From Rhodospirillales bacterium (lineage in GTDB: Bacteria > Pseudomonadota > Alphaproteobacteria > Micavibrionales > Micavibrionaceae), in assembly GCA_020638295.1 (NCBI GenBank), contig JACKIU010000001.1, forward strand, positions 806,001 to 870,000: DNA of 64,000 nucleotides, read 5' to 3'. The position numbers and the translations under genes were made by a program. Below the pieces are notes generated by a model. That model saw only the letters and a program-made list of their open reading frames with translations. It did no database searches and had not been told where the DNA came from. The stretch's first letter is position 1. Every line of letters starts with the position of its first letter. Shown piece by piece: positions 16,030 to 24,855 of the stretch.

Positions 16030-17284
16030 ATTGTGGTTGTGGTTTTGTCACATAGCCGCCTAAAGCTGCAAGCAGTGTCAACAATCCCAGCCACCAGCCC
16101 TGCCAAAAGCCGTATGCGGTGCAGGACACGATCAGCACCATCATTAGCAGGCATAGCGGCAGGCGCGCCGTAGTTTTATCTTGAACGGCTTGAGACTCTT
16201 TATAAAGACTGCGCAGCAGCGCGGCAATCAACGTGCACAAACCCAGCGCGCCGATGGCACCAAATTCAATCCAGATCTGGAGCACGGCATTGTGGGGATG
16301 CAACACGTGGTCATGCGGCGTGTAGAGCATCGGCGTGTCAAAATGCTCAATGTGGCGCGTGGCCTCAATACCAAAGCCATGGAATGGATTTTCAAGGGCC
16401 TTGCGCGCCACAAAGTCCCAGATTTCAAGGCGGTCAGCAGCATAGGCACTGGCCAGCCACGGCATATCTTTGACTTGTGCGGCGAATGCATTGTAGAGCC
16501 ATTGAACCAGCCACGGGCCGGATAAAATGCCAATGATAATGATGACGCCCAGTGCGCCCCACGCTTTGGGTGCCTTATAGGGAAAGGCGAACCAAAATAC
16601 AGAAGCGGCGAGCATAGCGAGCTGGGCCGACTGGCTGTCGGTGAGAAATAAGGCCGCTGCCAAGGCCACACATAGCAGGGTGAACACCACGCGTTTTTTC
16701 ATTTTGGTCAGGGCGGATTTTGCAAGCCAGACCAGCGAGGGTACTGATACCAAGCTGATGAAGACAACCGTCCGGTTAAGCATGGAGAGGTTTTCACTGT
16801 TCTCGGGCGGAGCGGAGCCTCTGGTAAGGTGGTGAAATGCGCCATGGGTGAGGAGTTCACCGCACACCAAAAACGCCGCTATTGTGGCCGCAAGTGGCAA
16901 GGCCCAAGAAAACCAGCGGGGCCAAGGGAGGTTGGGACTACGTAAAACCGTAAATAACGCCAGACCTCCAGCAAGGATAAAAGCGATTTTGCCGCTCCGC
17001 TCTAGTGCAAAATCCGCATCTAGCGACCAAAAACTGCTCAGCGCGGCAAGCGCGACCGTGGTCAGGATTGTTACGAGATAAAGCTTGTTTAGACTTATCA
17101 CTGTGCCTGAGGCCGTACGTAATGCCGTCAAACCCAGTAAGCCGATTCCTGCCGGAAGAAATCCGAGCGCGCGTGGGCTGAGTACGCCGATCAGCGGTGT
17201 GGTGCAGATTAAAACGGCGATTGAAGCGGTGATGATTTTTCCGGCTTGTGAGGGCTGTAAAGATATTGGCTGAGATTGGAGCAT
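16028..17284 (-). CDS. O-antigen ligase/polymerase-like membrane protein
   Basis: This 418-residue polytopic inner-membrane protein has about 10-12 hydrophobic helices. The C-terminal part contains the Wzy_C-like signature NPFHGFGIEATRHI, then HDHVLHPHNAVLQIWIEFGA, typical of WaaL/Wzy-type O-antigen ligases. These enzymes join or polymerise undecaprenyl-linked glycans on the periplasmic side. Ligases and polymerases cannot be told apart from this sequence. No other LPS genes are adjacent, so it stands alone, convergent with tpsB. Confidence 0.82.
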   Translation of the reverse strand: MLQSQPISLQPSQAGKIITASIAVLICTTPLIGVLSPRALGFLPAGIGLLGLTALRTASGTVISLNKLYLVTILTTVALAALSSFWSLDADFALERSGKIAFILAGGLALFTVLRSPNLPWPRWFSWALPLAATIAAFLVCGELLTHGAFHHLTRGSAPPENSENLSMLNRTVVFISLVSVPSLVWLAKSALTKMKKRVVFTLLCVALAAALFLTDSQSAQLAMLAASVFWFAFPYKAPKAWGALGVIIIIGILSGPWLVQWLYNAFAAQVKDMPWLASAYAADRLEIWDFVARKALENPFHGFGIEATRHIEHFDTPMLYTPHDHVLHPHNAVLQIWIEFGAIGALGLCTLIAALLRSLYKESQAVQDKTTARLPLCLLMMVLIVSCTAYGFWQGWWLGLLTLLAALGGYVTKPQPQ

Positions 17285-17396
17285 TTTTTAGTCTTTGGCT
17301 TGAATGTAGTTTTTATCATGGCGTAAAGCGGGCGTTAAAAAAAGCGTTTCATGCCGTTGAGACGATGAAACGCTTATTTCGAAACTTTAAGAAAAC

Positions 17397-17648
17397 TTAT
17401 TCTTCCACTTTGACCGTGGGTACAGGCTCTTCTGCAATTTCTTCTTCAGCGGCATTTTGCACTTCGTCCTCGATGGCCGACTGCTCTTCACCGGCGGCGG
17501 GCATAATCCCGGCCAAGGCCTCTTCCGGATCAGACAAGGCTGTCGGCGCTTCTTCGCTGAAGCGCGCACCGAAATCATCAGCGGCGTACGTGCCTGCACT
17601 CAGGGTTAATCCTAAAATCATACATGCGAGCATTGTGAATAGGCGCAT
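17397..17648 (-). CDS. Small acidic exported protein
   Basis: This 83-residue protein has a signal peptide (MRLFTMLACMILGLTLSAG..YAAD) and a highly acidic mature part rich in Glu and Ala, ending in KVEE. The start at 17648 is favoured because GGAGAG precedes it at good spacing. The segment GIMPAAGEEQSAIEDE closely resembles the acidic tail repeats of the giant exoprotein (IEPAAGEDD). I do not recognise a family. It is a single gene between the ligase and tRNA-Ala. Confidence 0.72.
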   Translation of the reverse strand: MRLFTMLACMILGLTLSAGTYAADDFGARFSEEAPTALSDPEEALAGIMPAAGEEQSAIEDEVQNAAEEEIAEEPVPTVKVEE

Positions 17649-17724
17649 TGTTCTCTCCTGCATTTTTGAAAGCTGCGGCCCTTATAGCAGACCGTGAATT
17701 TTGTGGCAATTTATTTAGGGAGGT

Positions 17725-17800
17725 TGGTGGACCCTAGCGGGATCGAACCGCTGACCTCATCGCTGCCAGCGATGCGCTCTCCCAGCTGAGCTAAGGGCCC
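17725..17800 (-). tRNA. tRNA-Ala (GGC)
   Basis: The 76-nt minus-strand sequence folds as a complete tRNA. The acceptor arm is GGGCCCT with AGGGTCC, the D arm starts GCTCAGCTGGGAGAGC, and the anticodon stem CATCG/CGATG holds the loop CTGGCAG (anticodon GGC). The T arm contains GGTTCGATCCC, and CCA is encoded. The GGC anticodon reads alanine GCC/GCU codons. Confidence 0.97.
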
Positions 17801-17850
17801 TTAACAGGATGGGTGCGAACTTAAGCAAAAACAGGGCTTAGTTCAAGTAA

Positions 17851-17880
17851 AAAAGCGGGTGCTTTTGCATCCGCTTTTGA
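17851..17880 (-). terminator. Terminator of mscL
   Basis: On the minus strand, AAAAGCGGATG, CAAAAG and CACCCGCTTTTTT form a stem with one mismatch followed by a T run, about 20 bp after the mscL stop. Confidence 0.85.
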
Positions 17881-17897
17881 AATTTATTTCTTGGCGT

Positions 17898-18314
17898 TTA
17901 TTTCTTGATCAAAGCGTCACGGATTTCTTCAAGAAGAACTTCGCTTTTCGGCGGTTTTGGGGCTTCCGCCGGGGCTTCTTCTTCAGCGCGTTTCAGCTTG
18001 TTTACGCCTTTGATCAGCATGAAGATGACAAAAGCGACGATCAGGAAGTTGATAACCGCATTGATGAATGCGCCGTATTTAATGACAGCTGCGCCTGCTT
18101 CCTCGGCCGCAGTCAGTGACGCATATTGCTCACCATCGAGTGAAATATACAGATCGCTAAAGTCGATACCGGCCGTAATCACACCGATAACCGGCATAAT
18201 CAGGTCACCGACCATGGAATTCACAATCGCGGTGAAGGCCGCACCGATAATGATACCGACGGCCATGTCCATCACATTGCCGCGCGCAATAAACTCTTTA
18301 AACTCATTCAACAT
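17898..18314 (-). CDS. mscL: Large-conductance mechanosensitive channel
   Basis: This 138-residue MscL is the pentameric safety valve that opens under membrane tension during hypo-osmotic shock. The N-terminus (MLNEFKEFIARGNVMDMAVG) and first helix (IIIGAAFTAIVNSMVGDLI) are canonical. The second helix (AVINFLIVAFVIFMLIKGVN) and a charged cytoplasmic tail follow (KPPKSEVLLEEIRDALIKK). I choose the start at 18314 because GAGAGGA lies at the right distance; the longer frame would add ten atypical residues. Confidence 0.96.
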   Translation of the reverse strand: MLNEFKEFIARGNVMDMAVGIIIGAAFTAIVNSMVGDLIMPVIGVITAGIDFSDLYISLDGEQYASLTAAEEAGAAVIKYGAFINAVINFLIVAFVIFMLIKGVNKLKRAEEEAPAEAPKPPKSEVLLEEIRDALIKK

Positions 18315-18427
18315 CTTAAGGTCCTCTCTCATATAATGATCCATCTGATTGTGAGAGCTAATACAAAAAATGATTGTGAGTCAATAAGGTAGACTTGTCG
18401 GGCCTGATGCGTAGTCTGACGAAAATC

Positions 18428-18631
18428 TTAGGCTTGGTCCCATGTATTGCGTTTGCGGTAAATTGTCGATGGAGAAACGGCAAGGATTTCAGAGGCATGA
18501 ACGATATTGCCTTTGCAGAGCTTAATGACCAGTTCGATATATTCTTTCTCAAAATCGGCCAGTGTTTTGAGTTTGTGCAGGTCAATATTATCCGGCGTCA
18601 CACCGGCCGTAATTTGCAACGCTTCGTTCAT
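18428..18631 (-). CDS. Mini Fis-type helix-turn-helix protein
   Basis: This 67-residue protein consists almost only of a Fis/NtrC C-terminal type DNA-binding domain. The signature is FEKEYIELVIKLCKGNIVHA followed by SEILAVSPSTIYRKRNTW. No receiver or AAA+ domain lies upstream, so it is a free-standing HTH protein rather than a broken NtrC (the flanks hold no remnant). It may act as a small nucleoid or promoter-binding factor. Its own promoter region contains AT-rich DNA upstream (18632-18715). Confidence 0.75.
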   Translation of the reverse strand: MNEALQITAGVTPDNIDLHKLKTLADFEKEYIELVIKLCKGNIVHASEILAVSPSTIYRKRNTWDQA

Positions 18632-18720
18632 AGCCGCATTTTACTACAAAACCATAAGTATTAAAGTATAGGTTAATATAACTTACGGTTGTAATCATGA
18701 TACCGTCTAAACCCTTGATA

Positions 18721-18748
18721 AAAAAGCCGCTCTGCAAGAGCGGCTTTT
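18721..18748 (-). terminator. Terminator of the Bax-inhibitor-1 family gene
   Basis: On the minus strand, GCCGCTC-TTGCA-GAGCGGC-TTTTTT forms a perfect 7-bp stem and T run, 27 bp after the stop codon. Confidence 0.93.
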
Positions 18749-18774
18749 GCAAAATGAGAATTATTGGCGCTGTT

Positions 18775-19488
18775 TTAGCGCTGGCTCATGAAATGCAAGA
18801 TGTACTGGAACAGTGCGATGAAGCTGATATACAGGTTCAAAGCGGCGGCCCAGCTCATGCGGTTGGCGAATTCCGCCGGCATGGCGGGCGCGTACATTTC
18901 CTTCATGTCCTGTGTCTGCCATACGGTAATGCCGGAGAACAGGATGATCCCAACGCCCGCAATGACGTTGGACATCATCGAGCTTTGGAAAAAGATGTTC
19001 ATCACACTGGCGGCGATCAGGCCGATAATGCCCATCGTAGCGAATGTGCGGATCGGGCTGAGGTCTTTCTTGGTGGTATACCCAAAGACGCTCAGGCCTG
19101 CGAACATTGCTGTGGCAATGAAGAACGCCTTGGCCACATCAACGCCGAACGCCGGGTTGGCCGAAACCATCACGGCAATCGCTGCAAAGCTGATCCCGTA
19201 AACTGTGGCGACGCCGAAGAAGGCGGCCATCAGTTGGGAGGCCTTCATTTTATCAGGGCGGAAGCCAAACCAGATGATCGCCAAGGGGGCAAACATCACA
19301 AGATAGGCCTGCGGCCCGCCGAGAAACAGGTTGAGGAGCAGCGGCGAGTTGCCGACGACCCAAGCCACAACCGCTGTCACAAGGACACCAGCGGTCATTT
19401 TGGCATAGATGTTATTCATATGTTGGCGCAGACCCTCATCGATTTCGCGGGTGCGGGTTTGCGTCGTTTGGAACCTTTCGGTTTGCAT
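18775..19488 (-). CDS. Bax inhibitor-1/YccA family membrane protein
   Basis: This 237-residue protein has seven hydrophobic helices and belongs to the Bax inhibitor-1 (UPF0005/YccA/YbhL) family. Family features include the N-terminal RTREIDEGLRQHMNNIYAKM before helix 1. The C-terminal region includes GVGIILFSGITVWQTQDMKE, then ..WAAALNLYISFIALFQYIL.. In bacteria these proteins are linked to membrane quality control and ion leak. Their precise role here is unknown. The gene is monocistronic with its own terminator. Confidence 0.9.
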   Translation of the reverse strand: MQTERFQTTQTRTREIDEGLRQHMNNIYAKMTAGVLVTAVVAWVVGNSPLLLNLFLGGPQAYLVMFAPLAIIWFGFRPDKMKASQLMAAFFGVATVYGISFAAIAVMVSANPAFGVDVAKAFFIATAMFAGLSVFGYTTKKDLSPIRTFATMGIIGLIAASVMNIFFQSSMMSNVIAGVGIILFSGITVWQTQDMKEMYAPAMPAEFANRMSWAAALNLYISFIALFQYILHFMSQR

Positions 19489-19590
19489 CGTTTTTTCTCC
19501 TTTTTCAAATAAACGAGCCTTTAGAAAACATATATAAGCCCATTATAGCAGATTTCAAAGCAATTCCGTAAAAATCGGACCATTATTGTC

Positions 19591-20715
19591 TTATATGTGG
19601 CGGCGCGGGCCGCGCTCACGGGTGAGCCATGGGTTTTTCTGCATATGTTTGATGCGCATTTCTTTTTCTGCGCTCAATGTTGTGATTTGTGGAATGGGTG
19701 TGTTGGTCATTTCAGAAATCACTTCGAGGCGTTTTTGGATGGGCGGGTGCGTTGCAAACAGCCCCATGAACGGCGTCGAATTTTCAATGCACATCATCAT
19801 GATGTCATCGGTTGTTTCGGGAATCTGGTCCCTCTGGGCAATGCGTTGAAGCGCGCGCATCATCCCTTCAGGGTTTTTGGTGAGCTGAACCGCACCGGCA
19901 TCGGCCATATATTCGCGGCTGCGCGATAGAGCAAAGCGCGTCGACAATGTCAGGAGATAGCCGATCCAAAGGACGGCGACCAAAACCAGCATAACCAGCA
20001 AGCCTTTGCCATTGCGCCGTTCGTGTCTGGAATAAATGAAGCTGTAACGCAGGTTGCTCCAGGCTAGTTGGGCGAAGAACCCGATCATGCCGGCAAAAAT
20101 GACGGTGACAATGAGTAGGCGAACATCGCGGTTGATGATATGCGTCAGTTCGTGCGCCAGAACACCTTCGAGCTCATCTTTGCTCAGCATGTTTAACAGC
20201 CCCCGCGTGACGGTTACCGTATAGGTTTTTTCATCAATACCGCTGGCGAAGGCATTGCGCGCATGGGTTTCAATGATTTCCAGTTTTGGCATGGTTATAC
20301 CGGCGGCAATTGAGAGGTTCTCAAGGAGATTATAAAGGACCGGCTCTTCTTTGCGGGTGACGGGGCGGGAATGGGCCAATTTTCGGATCATTTTTGTATG
20401 GAAGAACCAGGATATTGCAAACCAGCCCGGAATGATGGTGAAGATCAACCAGAGATTATTCACGACGATATGGTTGGCGAGCCGGACGGCAGTCTGCGGG
20501 GTTTGCAGGGTTGTATCCTGATGCCCCCAAGCGGTTTGACCGTTGATGATACCATCATAGGAATTGATGCTACCGCCATAATAGATATAACCGCTGGCAA
20601 AGGCGAGTAGCCAGATCATGCCGACAATCAGCAGCGGATAAAAAATCAGCAACAAAACCGATTTCAGATTGTTGTTCCAGATATGAGTCTGCAGACCGGC
20701 CGGATGTATGGGCAT
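19591..20715 (-). CDS. M48 family membrane metalloprotease (HtpX-like)
   Basis: This 374-residue membrane protease has a zinc-binding HExxH motif at about residues 184-188 (GVLAHELTHIINRD). A downstream SREYMADAGAV segment supplies the third ligand, as in the HtpX/Ste24 (M48) family. Hydrophobic helices lie at about 17-45 and 88-108 and in two stretches after the active site. It probably degrades damaged membrane proteins. It lies 6 bp downstream of a lemA gene, a common pairing (LemA plus M48 protease), so the two probably act together. It is longer than E. coli HtpX (about 290 residues). Confidence 0.9.
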   Translation of the reverse strand: MPIHPAGLQTHIWNNNLKSVLLLIFYPLLIVGMIWLLAFASGYIYYGGSINSYDGIINGQTAWGHQDTTLQTPQTAVRLANHIVVNNLWLIFTIIPGWFAISWFFHTKMIRKLAHSRPVTRKEEPVLYNLLENLSIAAGITMPKLEIIETHARNAFASGIDEKTYTVTVTRGLLNMLSKDELEGVLAHELTHIINRDVRLLIVTVIFAGMIGFFAQLAWSNLRYSFIYSRHERRNGKGLLVMLVLVAVLWIGYLLTLSTRFALSRSREYMADAGAVQLTKNPEGMMRALQRIAQRDQIPETTDDIMMMCIENSTPFMGLFATHPPIQKRLEVISEMTNTPIPQITTLSAEKEMRIKHMQKNPWLTRERGPRRHI

Positions 20716-20721
20716 GCTTGT

Positions 20722-21288
20722 TTATCCGAAATTGACGTCCGGCGCTTTGTCTAGGGTTGCCCGGGCCTCTTCCGGCACTTCGAAGAATTCTTCCTTTTTA
20801 AACCCTAGCGTCGCGGCAAAGAGAACAGCAGGGAATTGTTCAACAGCCGTATTCAGCTCTGCAGTGGCGCTGTTGAAGAAACGGCGAGCAGCGGCCAGTT
20901 TGTTTTCGATATCGGCGAGTTCATCCATGAGTTTTAAGAATGTGCCATCGGCTTTCAGGTCCGGGTAGTTTTCGGCGACCGCAAACAGGGACACCATGGC
21001 GCGGCTGAGCATGTTTTCCGCGTGCACGCGTTCGCCCATATTCCCGGCGGCGGCCACTCCGGCGCGGGCGTTGGTGACATTTTCCAGCACGTCTTTTTCG
21101 TGTGCGGCATAGCCCTTGACGGTCTGGACCAGATTGGGGATGAGATCAAAACGCTGTTTGAGCTGCACATCGATGTCGGCAAAGCTCTGTTCACGGTTCT
21201 GGCGCAGCGCGACAAGGCGGTTGTAGATGCCGATTACGATAACGGCGATCAGTACGGCCAGCCCCAATAAAACCCATAAAATCTCCAT
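20722..21288 (-). CDS. lemA: LemA family protein
   Basis: This 188-residue protein has one N-terminal membrane anchor (MEILWVLLGLAVLIAVIVIG) and a long helical extracytoplasmic domain. The family signature is NRLVALRQNREQSFADIDV with LKQRFDLIPNLVQTVKGY. LemA proteins form helical bundles of uncertain role and are often encoded with M48 proteases, as here. It heads a two-gene operon and is divergent from the FIST gene. Confidence 0.93.
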   Translation of the reverse strand: MEILWVLLGLAVLIAVIVIGIYNRLVALRQNREQSFADIDVQLKQRFDLIPNLVQTVKGYAAHEKDVLENVTNARAGVAAAGNMGERVHAENMLSRAMVSLFAVAENYPDLKADGTFLKLMDELADIENKLAAARRFFNSATAELNTAVEQFPAVLFAATLGFKKEEFFEVPEEARATLDKAPDVNFG

Positions 21289-21379
21289 AATGCCTCCTTA
21301 TGGGCGCTTGGCCCTTTTTTTATTGCCTATAGTCTTTATACTTAAACATCGTTTTGACTCAGAGTCGAGAACTGCCGTT

Positions 21380-22615
21380 ATGACCCTTTTATCCTCTTCA
21401 CAGTTTATGTCTTGCGCGGCGCGAGGCGCAGACTGGCGTGAAGCCTCCAAAACCGTACTGGAAGAGTTGGGTGAAGAAGGCCCGGCGGCGCAAGGGTATA
21501 ATTTCGGATTTTTATTTGTGTCCGACGCGCTGGCCGAGGATGCGCAAAGTATTTTGAATTTGTTCAAATCGGTTTTGAAAATCGAAAACTGGGTCGGCGG
21601 GATTGGTCTGGGCGTGTGCGCGGGCGGGCAAAGCTTCATCGACGGGCCAGCGGTTTCGGTGATGCTGGGGAAGTTTGAACCGGAAAGTTTTTGCATTTTT
21701 CCGCCGATCAATCTTGAGCCTGAAAAAGCCAAAGCCGTTATGCTTCCGTGGCTGGAGGCGCACGACCCGATGCTGGTCTTCGTTTGCGGCGACCCGATGA
21801 GCGAAGAAGATCCGGCGTTGCTTTTGCACAATCTGGATATGGCCTGCAACGGGTTTATGATCGGCGGCCTGACCTCTTCACGTAACAGCCATGCGCAATT
21901 TGCCATGGATTTTTATCAAGGCGGCCTGTGCGGCGTGCTGTTTTCCGATAGCGTACCGGTGGCCAGCACACTGTCGCAGGGTTGCGATCCTATTGGCGGC
22001 GTTCATACGATTACCCGGTGCGACGGGCATGAAATTCTTGAACTGGACGGGAAAGATCCCACCGAAGTTTTTGAGGATGATTTGCGCGCCATGGCGATTA
22101 AAAAGCTGGATATCGATCCGGATCAGGTGCTGGTCGATGAGGAGGTTTTGGATAATCCGGATTCCATGCCCGAAGAGTTTCAAAGTCTTATTCAAGGCGA
22201 AGTTCATGCGGCACTGGCAATTTCCGAATCCGACGGACAGGATTATCTGGTGCGCAATATTATCGGCATTAACCCGGATGACGGATCGATGCTGATTGCC
22301 CAGCACGTCTCACATGGCGAACGATTGATGTTTGTACATCGCGATCATAAAAGCGCTTACCGGGATTTGAGCGCCAAGCTGATATCTTTGCGTAAACGCG
22401 TTCAACAGGAACGCGGCGAATTCGCACCCAAAGGGGCGCTGTATATTTCGTGCGGCGCGCGGGCCTATAACGAATTTGAAGGTGCGCAGAAAAACGAAAT
22501 GGCTCTGATCCGGGAGATCATCGGGGATGTGCCGTTGACCGGGTTTTATGCCGGTGGGGAAATCAGTAAAGGCCAGCTCTATGGCTATACCGGAATTTTA
22601 ACCCTGTTTTTGTAG
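21380..22615 (+). CDS. FIST domain protein (sensory)
   Basis: This 411-residue soluble protein has FIST and FIST_C domains. These are found in bacterial signal transduction proteins and proposed to bind small ligands such as amino acids. Family features include LFVSDALAEDAQSILNLFK, GGIGLGVCAGGQSF and, near the end, GALYISCGARAYNEFEG with FYAGGEISKGQLYGYTGIL. I start it at 21380 (MTLLSSSQFMSCAARG). An upstream extension is in frame but overlaps the divergent lemA leader and looks noncoding. It carries no output domain, so it would work with a partner. Confidence 0.85.
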   Translation: MTLLSSSQFMSCAARGADWREASKTVLEELGEEGPAAQGYNFGFLFVSDALAEDAQSILNLFKSVLKIENWVGGIGLGVCAGGQSFIDGPAVSVMLGKFEPESFCIFPPINLEPEKAKAVMLPWLEAHDPMLVFVCGDPMSEEDPALLLHNLDMACNGFMIGGLTSSRNSHAQFAMDFYQGGLCGVLFSDSVPVASTLSQGCDPIGGVHTITRCDGHEILELDGKDPTEVFEDDLRAMAIKKLDIDPDQVLVDEEVLDNPDSMPEEFQSLIQGEVHAALAISESDGQDYLVRNIIGINPDDGSMLIAQHVSHGERLMFVHRDHKSAYRDLSAKLISLRKRVQQERGEFAPKGALYISCGARAYNEFEGAQKNEMALIREIIGDVPLTGFYAGGEISKGQLYGYTGILTLFL

Positions 22616-22671
22616 GGAAAATGCGCTAAGCTTCGTTTTATAATTTTATTTTTAACATTCAGGATAATTTC

Positions 22672-23517
22672 ATGACTCGCTTTTTCGCTCTTTTCATCCT
22701 TGCGGTTTTTATCGGCTCCGGCCCGGCGCTAGCGCAGGCTACCGACCCTCTGCCCGCATTGCCCGACCCGATTCAAAATCTGGTCAATGAGGGAGCACAG
22801 ATCCGTTATCTGGGAAAAGATCACGGGCTGGATGCGTGGCTGACGATTAAAAACGGGGTTGAGCAATATTTTTATGTGATGCCCGACGGGCAGGCCTTTG
22901 TGATGGGTGTGCTGTTCGACAAAACCGGTAAGCTGGTGACCGTCGATCAGGTCAGCCGTCTGCGCGCGCAGGGCGATACCTTGCTCGATACGCTGGCGGA
23001 ATTTCCGATTCCCGAACAAAGCGAATCCGATGAATCTTTTGAATTCAAGCCTCCGGCTGAACGGATGTTTGCCGATATTGAAGGAGCGAACTGGGTGCCC
23101 TTCGGGCGACTCGATGCCCCGGTGATTTATGCGTTTGTCGATCCGCAATGCCCGCATTGCCACGCCTTTATGCAGGAGCTGAATAATGGCGGGTATTTTG
23201 ACAACGGTAAAATTCAACTGCGAATGATCCCTGTCGGGTTTAAGGAGCAAACGCAGGCGCAGGCGGCTTTTTTGATTGCTTCACCGAATCCGCAGGAGCG
23301 CTGGTTCAAGCATATGCAGGGTGATGAAACCGCCCTGCCCGCCAAGACGGAGATTAACCAGCAAGGCGTACAGCGCAATCTGGCGATTATGCAGTCGTGG
23401 AAGTTTGATGTGACGCCGATGGTTGTTTATCGCGGGCGGGACGGCGCGGTTAAGATTGTGCGGGGCAAGCCCAATGATCTGAAAGCTGTACTTGCCGATC
23501 TACCGGCTTCCCCATAA
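22672..23517 (+). CDS. DsbG/DsbC-like periplasmic thioredoxin-fold protein
   Basis: This 281-residue exported protein has a signal peptide (ALFILAVFIGSGPALAQ) and a C-terminal thioredoxin fold. The active site CPHC lies in FVDPQCPHCHAFMQEL (about residues 160-164), with the cis-proline in VTPMVVYRG. The N-terminal half (residues 30-125) resembles the dimerisation/substrate region of DsbG. It would isomerise or form disulfide bonds in the periplasm. IncI-type transfer systems often carry such an enzyme. The Cys-rich exported proteins encoded at 33.6-38.3 kb are plausible clients, which is inference. Confidence 0.85.
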   Translation: MTRFFALFILAVFIGSGPALAQATDPLPALPDPIQNLVNEGAQIRYLGKDHGLDAWLTIKNGVEQYFYVMPDGQAFVMGVLFDKTGKLVTVDQVSRLRAQGDTLLDTLAEFPIPEQSESDESFEFKPPAERMFADIEGANWVPFGRLDAPVIYAFVDPQCPHCHAFMQELNNGGYFDNGKIQLRMIPVGFKEQTQAQAAFLIASPNPQERWFKHMQGDETALPAKTEINQQGVQRNLAIMQSWKFDVTPMVVYRGRDGAVKIVRGKPNDLKAVLADLPASP

Positions 23518-23563
23518 GGATGTGAAGCACTTTGTTCAGGGCCTTGTCGCAGATGGGTAAAGC

Positions 23564-23595
23564 ACCGTATACTATGATTTGTTGATACGGTTTTT
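23564..23595 (+). terminator. Terminator after the DsbG-like gene
   Basis: ACCGTAT (23564-23570) and ATACGGT (23585-23591) form a 7-bp stem with a 14-nt loop, followed by a T run, about 50 bp after the stop codon. Confidence 0.7.
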
Positions 23596-23643
23596 GAAGC
23601 GTTCAACATCCCTGACAGGGCCTTTTAACGAATTTTATGCAGT

Positions 23644-24813
23644 ATGAATCAGACCGCGGCTTATCTTCTTCAAATGCTTGAGACCCTTGGCGCACCGCTC
23701 ATGAGTGCGATCGCGGCGGCGCAGCCTGTCGATCAGGTGGCGGGTGCGCCGTCCGAAGCGCAGGCTATGGCTGGTCTTTTGGGTAAAACGGTTGAGGCCA
23801 GCATTGAGCTTGGCAATATCATGGACATCAACCCGGCCGAAGCGCAGGATGATACGTTGCGCGTGGCGCTGGCCGGGCTGGCGGCGCCTCTGGTCGCCGG
23901 GCAATATGCCCAGCACGGGCGCGTTCCGGAAAGCGCCGATTTGAAAAAAATCTCCGGAGCGTTACAGGCGGTTTTAACCTTTTCCGATAATTTTACCCCG
24001 ACGCCCGAAACGGTTGCCCGGCTTAAAAGCCTTGAAGCCGAGGGGCAAATTGTCGATCCCTATCAAACGCAGATTCAATACATGCAGGCCTTTATCCCGG
24101 TCATTGAAGCGATTTCCGCTTTTCCGTTCGGGCAGGCCGAAGCCAAGCTGATTATGGATGTTAGCACCCGTCTGGTAAAGCGGGCTGTAGAGTTGCGCGA
24201 AACCTTGTTGCCCGGCATTGACGACGAAGCCATCCAGAAACGTACGGAGCTTGGCTTGTTGCATGCGCTGGCCGCACTTTACAGCTCCTGTCACAAGGCT
24301 GAAACTGAAAAAGTTCTGAAGATGGATGAAGCGGCACGCGCGGCAGGTTTGAGCATGGAACCGGTGTGGAAAGCGTTTGAAATCCGTTCGGCGATGCTTG
24401 AAGCTCTGGCGGCGCGCATCGCCCCGGCCAGCGCTGGCACCACCGGTGGCGGCCGTAAGGTGCCGGTGGCAGCGCCCGTTCAACAAGCTCCTGAGCCCGT
24501 TCAAACACCCCCTCCAGCACAGCCGCAAGCCCCTGCAGAGCCGCCGCCTGTGCAACAACAAGCGCCCGTAGAACCGCCTGCGCAAAGCCCTGTGGCAAGC
24601 CAGAGTCCAATGTCGATGTTTGCCAAACCTAAAGAGGGCGGGGAAACTGCACCCCCTGCGGCTGCGCCCCCACCACAGCCGCCTGCAGAGCAACCGCCGT
24701 TACAGCCCCCTCCAGCACAGCCGCAAACGCAATCACCGCCCGTAGACAGCCAAGGGGGGCAAAATGCCGGAGGAGGCCCGATGAGTTTCTTCAAGAAGAA
24801 GGATGAGGGATAG
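23644..24813 (+). CDS. Unknown protein with proline-rich tail, first gene before the T4BSS core
   Basis: I do not recognise this 389-residue protein. Residues 1-265 are predicted helical and soluble, with no signal peptide. From about 275 to the end it is rich in Pro, Gln and Ala, interrupted by two related short motifs, SPMSMFAKPKEGG (about 322-334) and GPMSFFKKKDEG at the extreme C-terminus. The basic, aromatic C-terminus after a flexible tail could be a docking or secretion signal, but that is speculation. It lies 42 bp before a lytic transglycosylase gene and just upstream of dotD, so it may be part of the secretion locus or one of its substrates. Confidence 0.72.
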   Translation: MNQTAAYLLQMLETLGAPLMSAIAAAQPVDQVAGAPSEAQAMAGLLGKTVEASIELGNIMDINPAEAQDDTLRVALAGLAAPLVAGQYAQHGRVPESADLKKISGALQAVLTFSDNFTPTPETVARLKSLEAEGQIVDPYQTQIQYMQAFIPVIEAISAFPFGQAEAKLIMDVSTRLVKRAVELRETLLPGIDDEAIQKRTELGLLHALAALYSSCHKAETEKVLKMDEAARAAGLSMEPVWKAFEIRSAMLEALAARIAPASAGTTGGGRKVPVAAPVQQAPEPVQTPPPAQPQAPAEPPPVQQQAPVEPPAQSPVASQSPMSMFAKPKEGGETAPPAAAPPPQPPAEQPPLQPPPAQPQTQSPPVDSQGGQNAGGGPMSFFKKKDEG

Positions 24814-24855
24814 TGTATAATAAAATGGTTGTGTTTATCTCGGAGTCTAAACATC

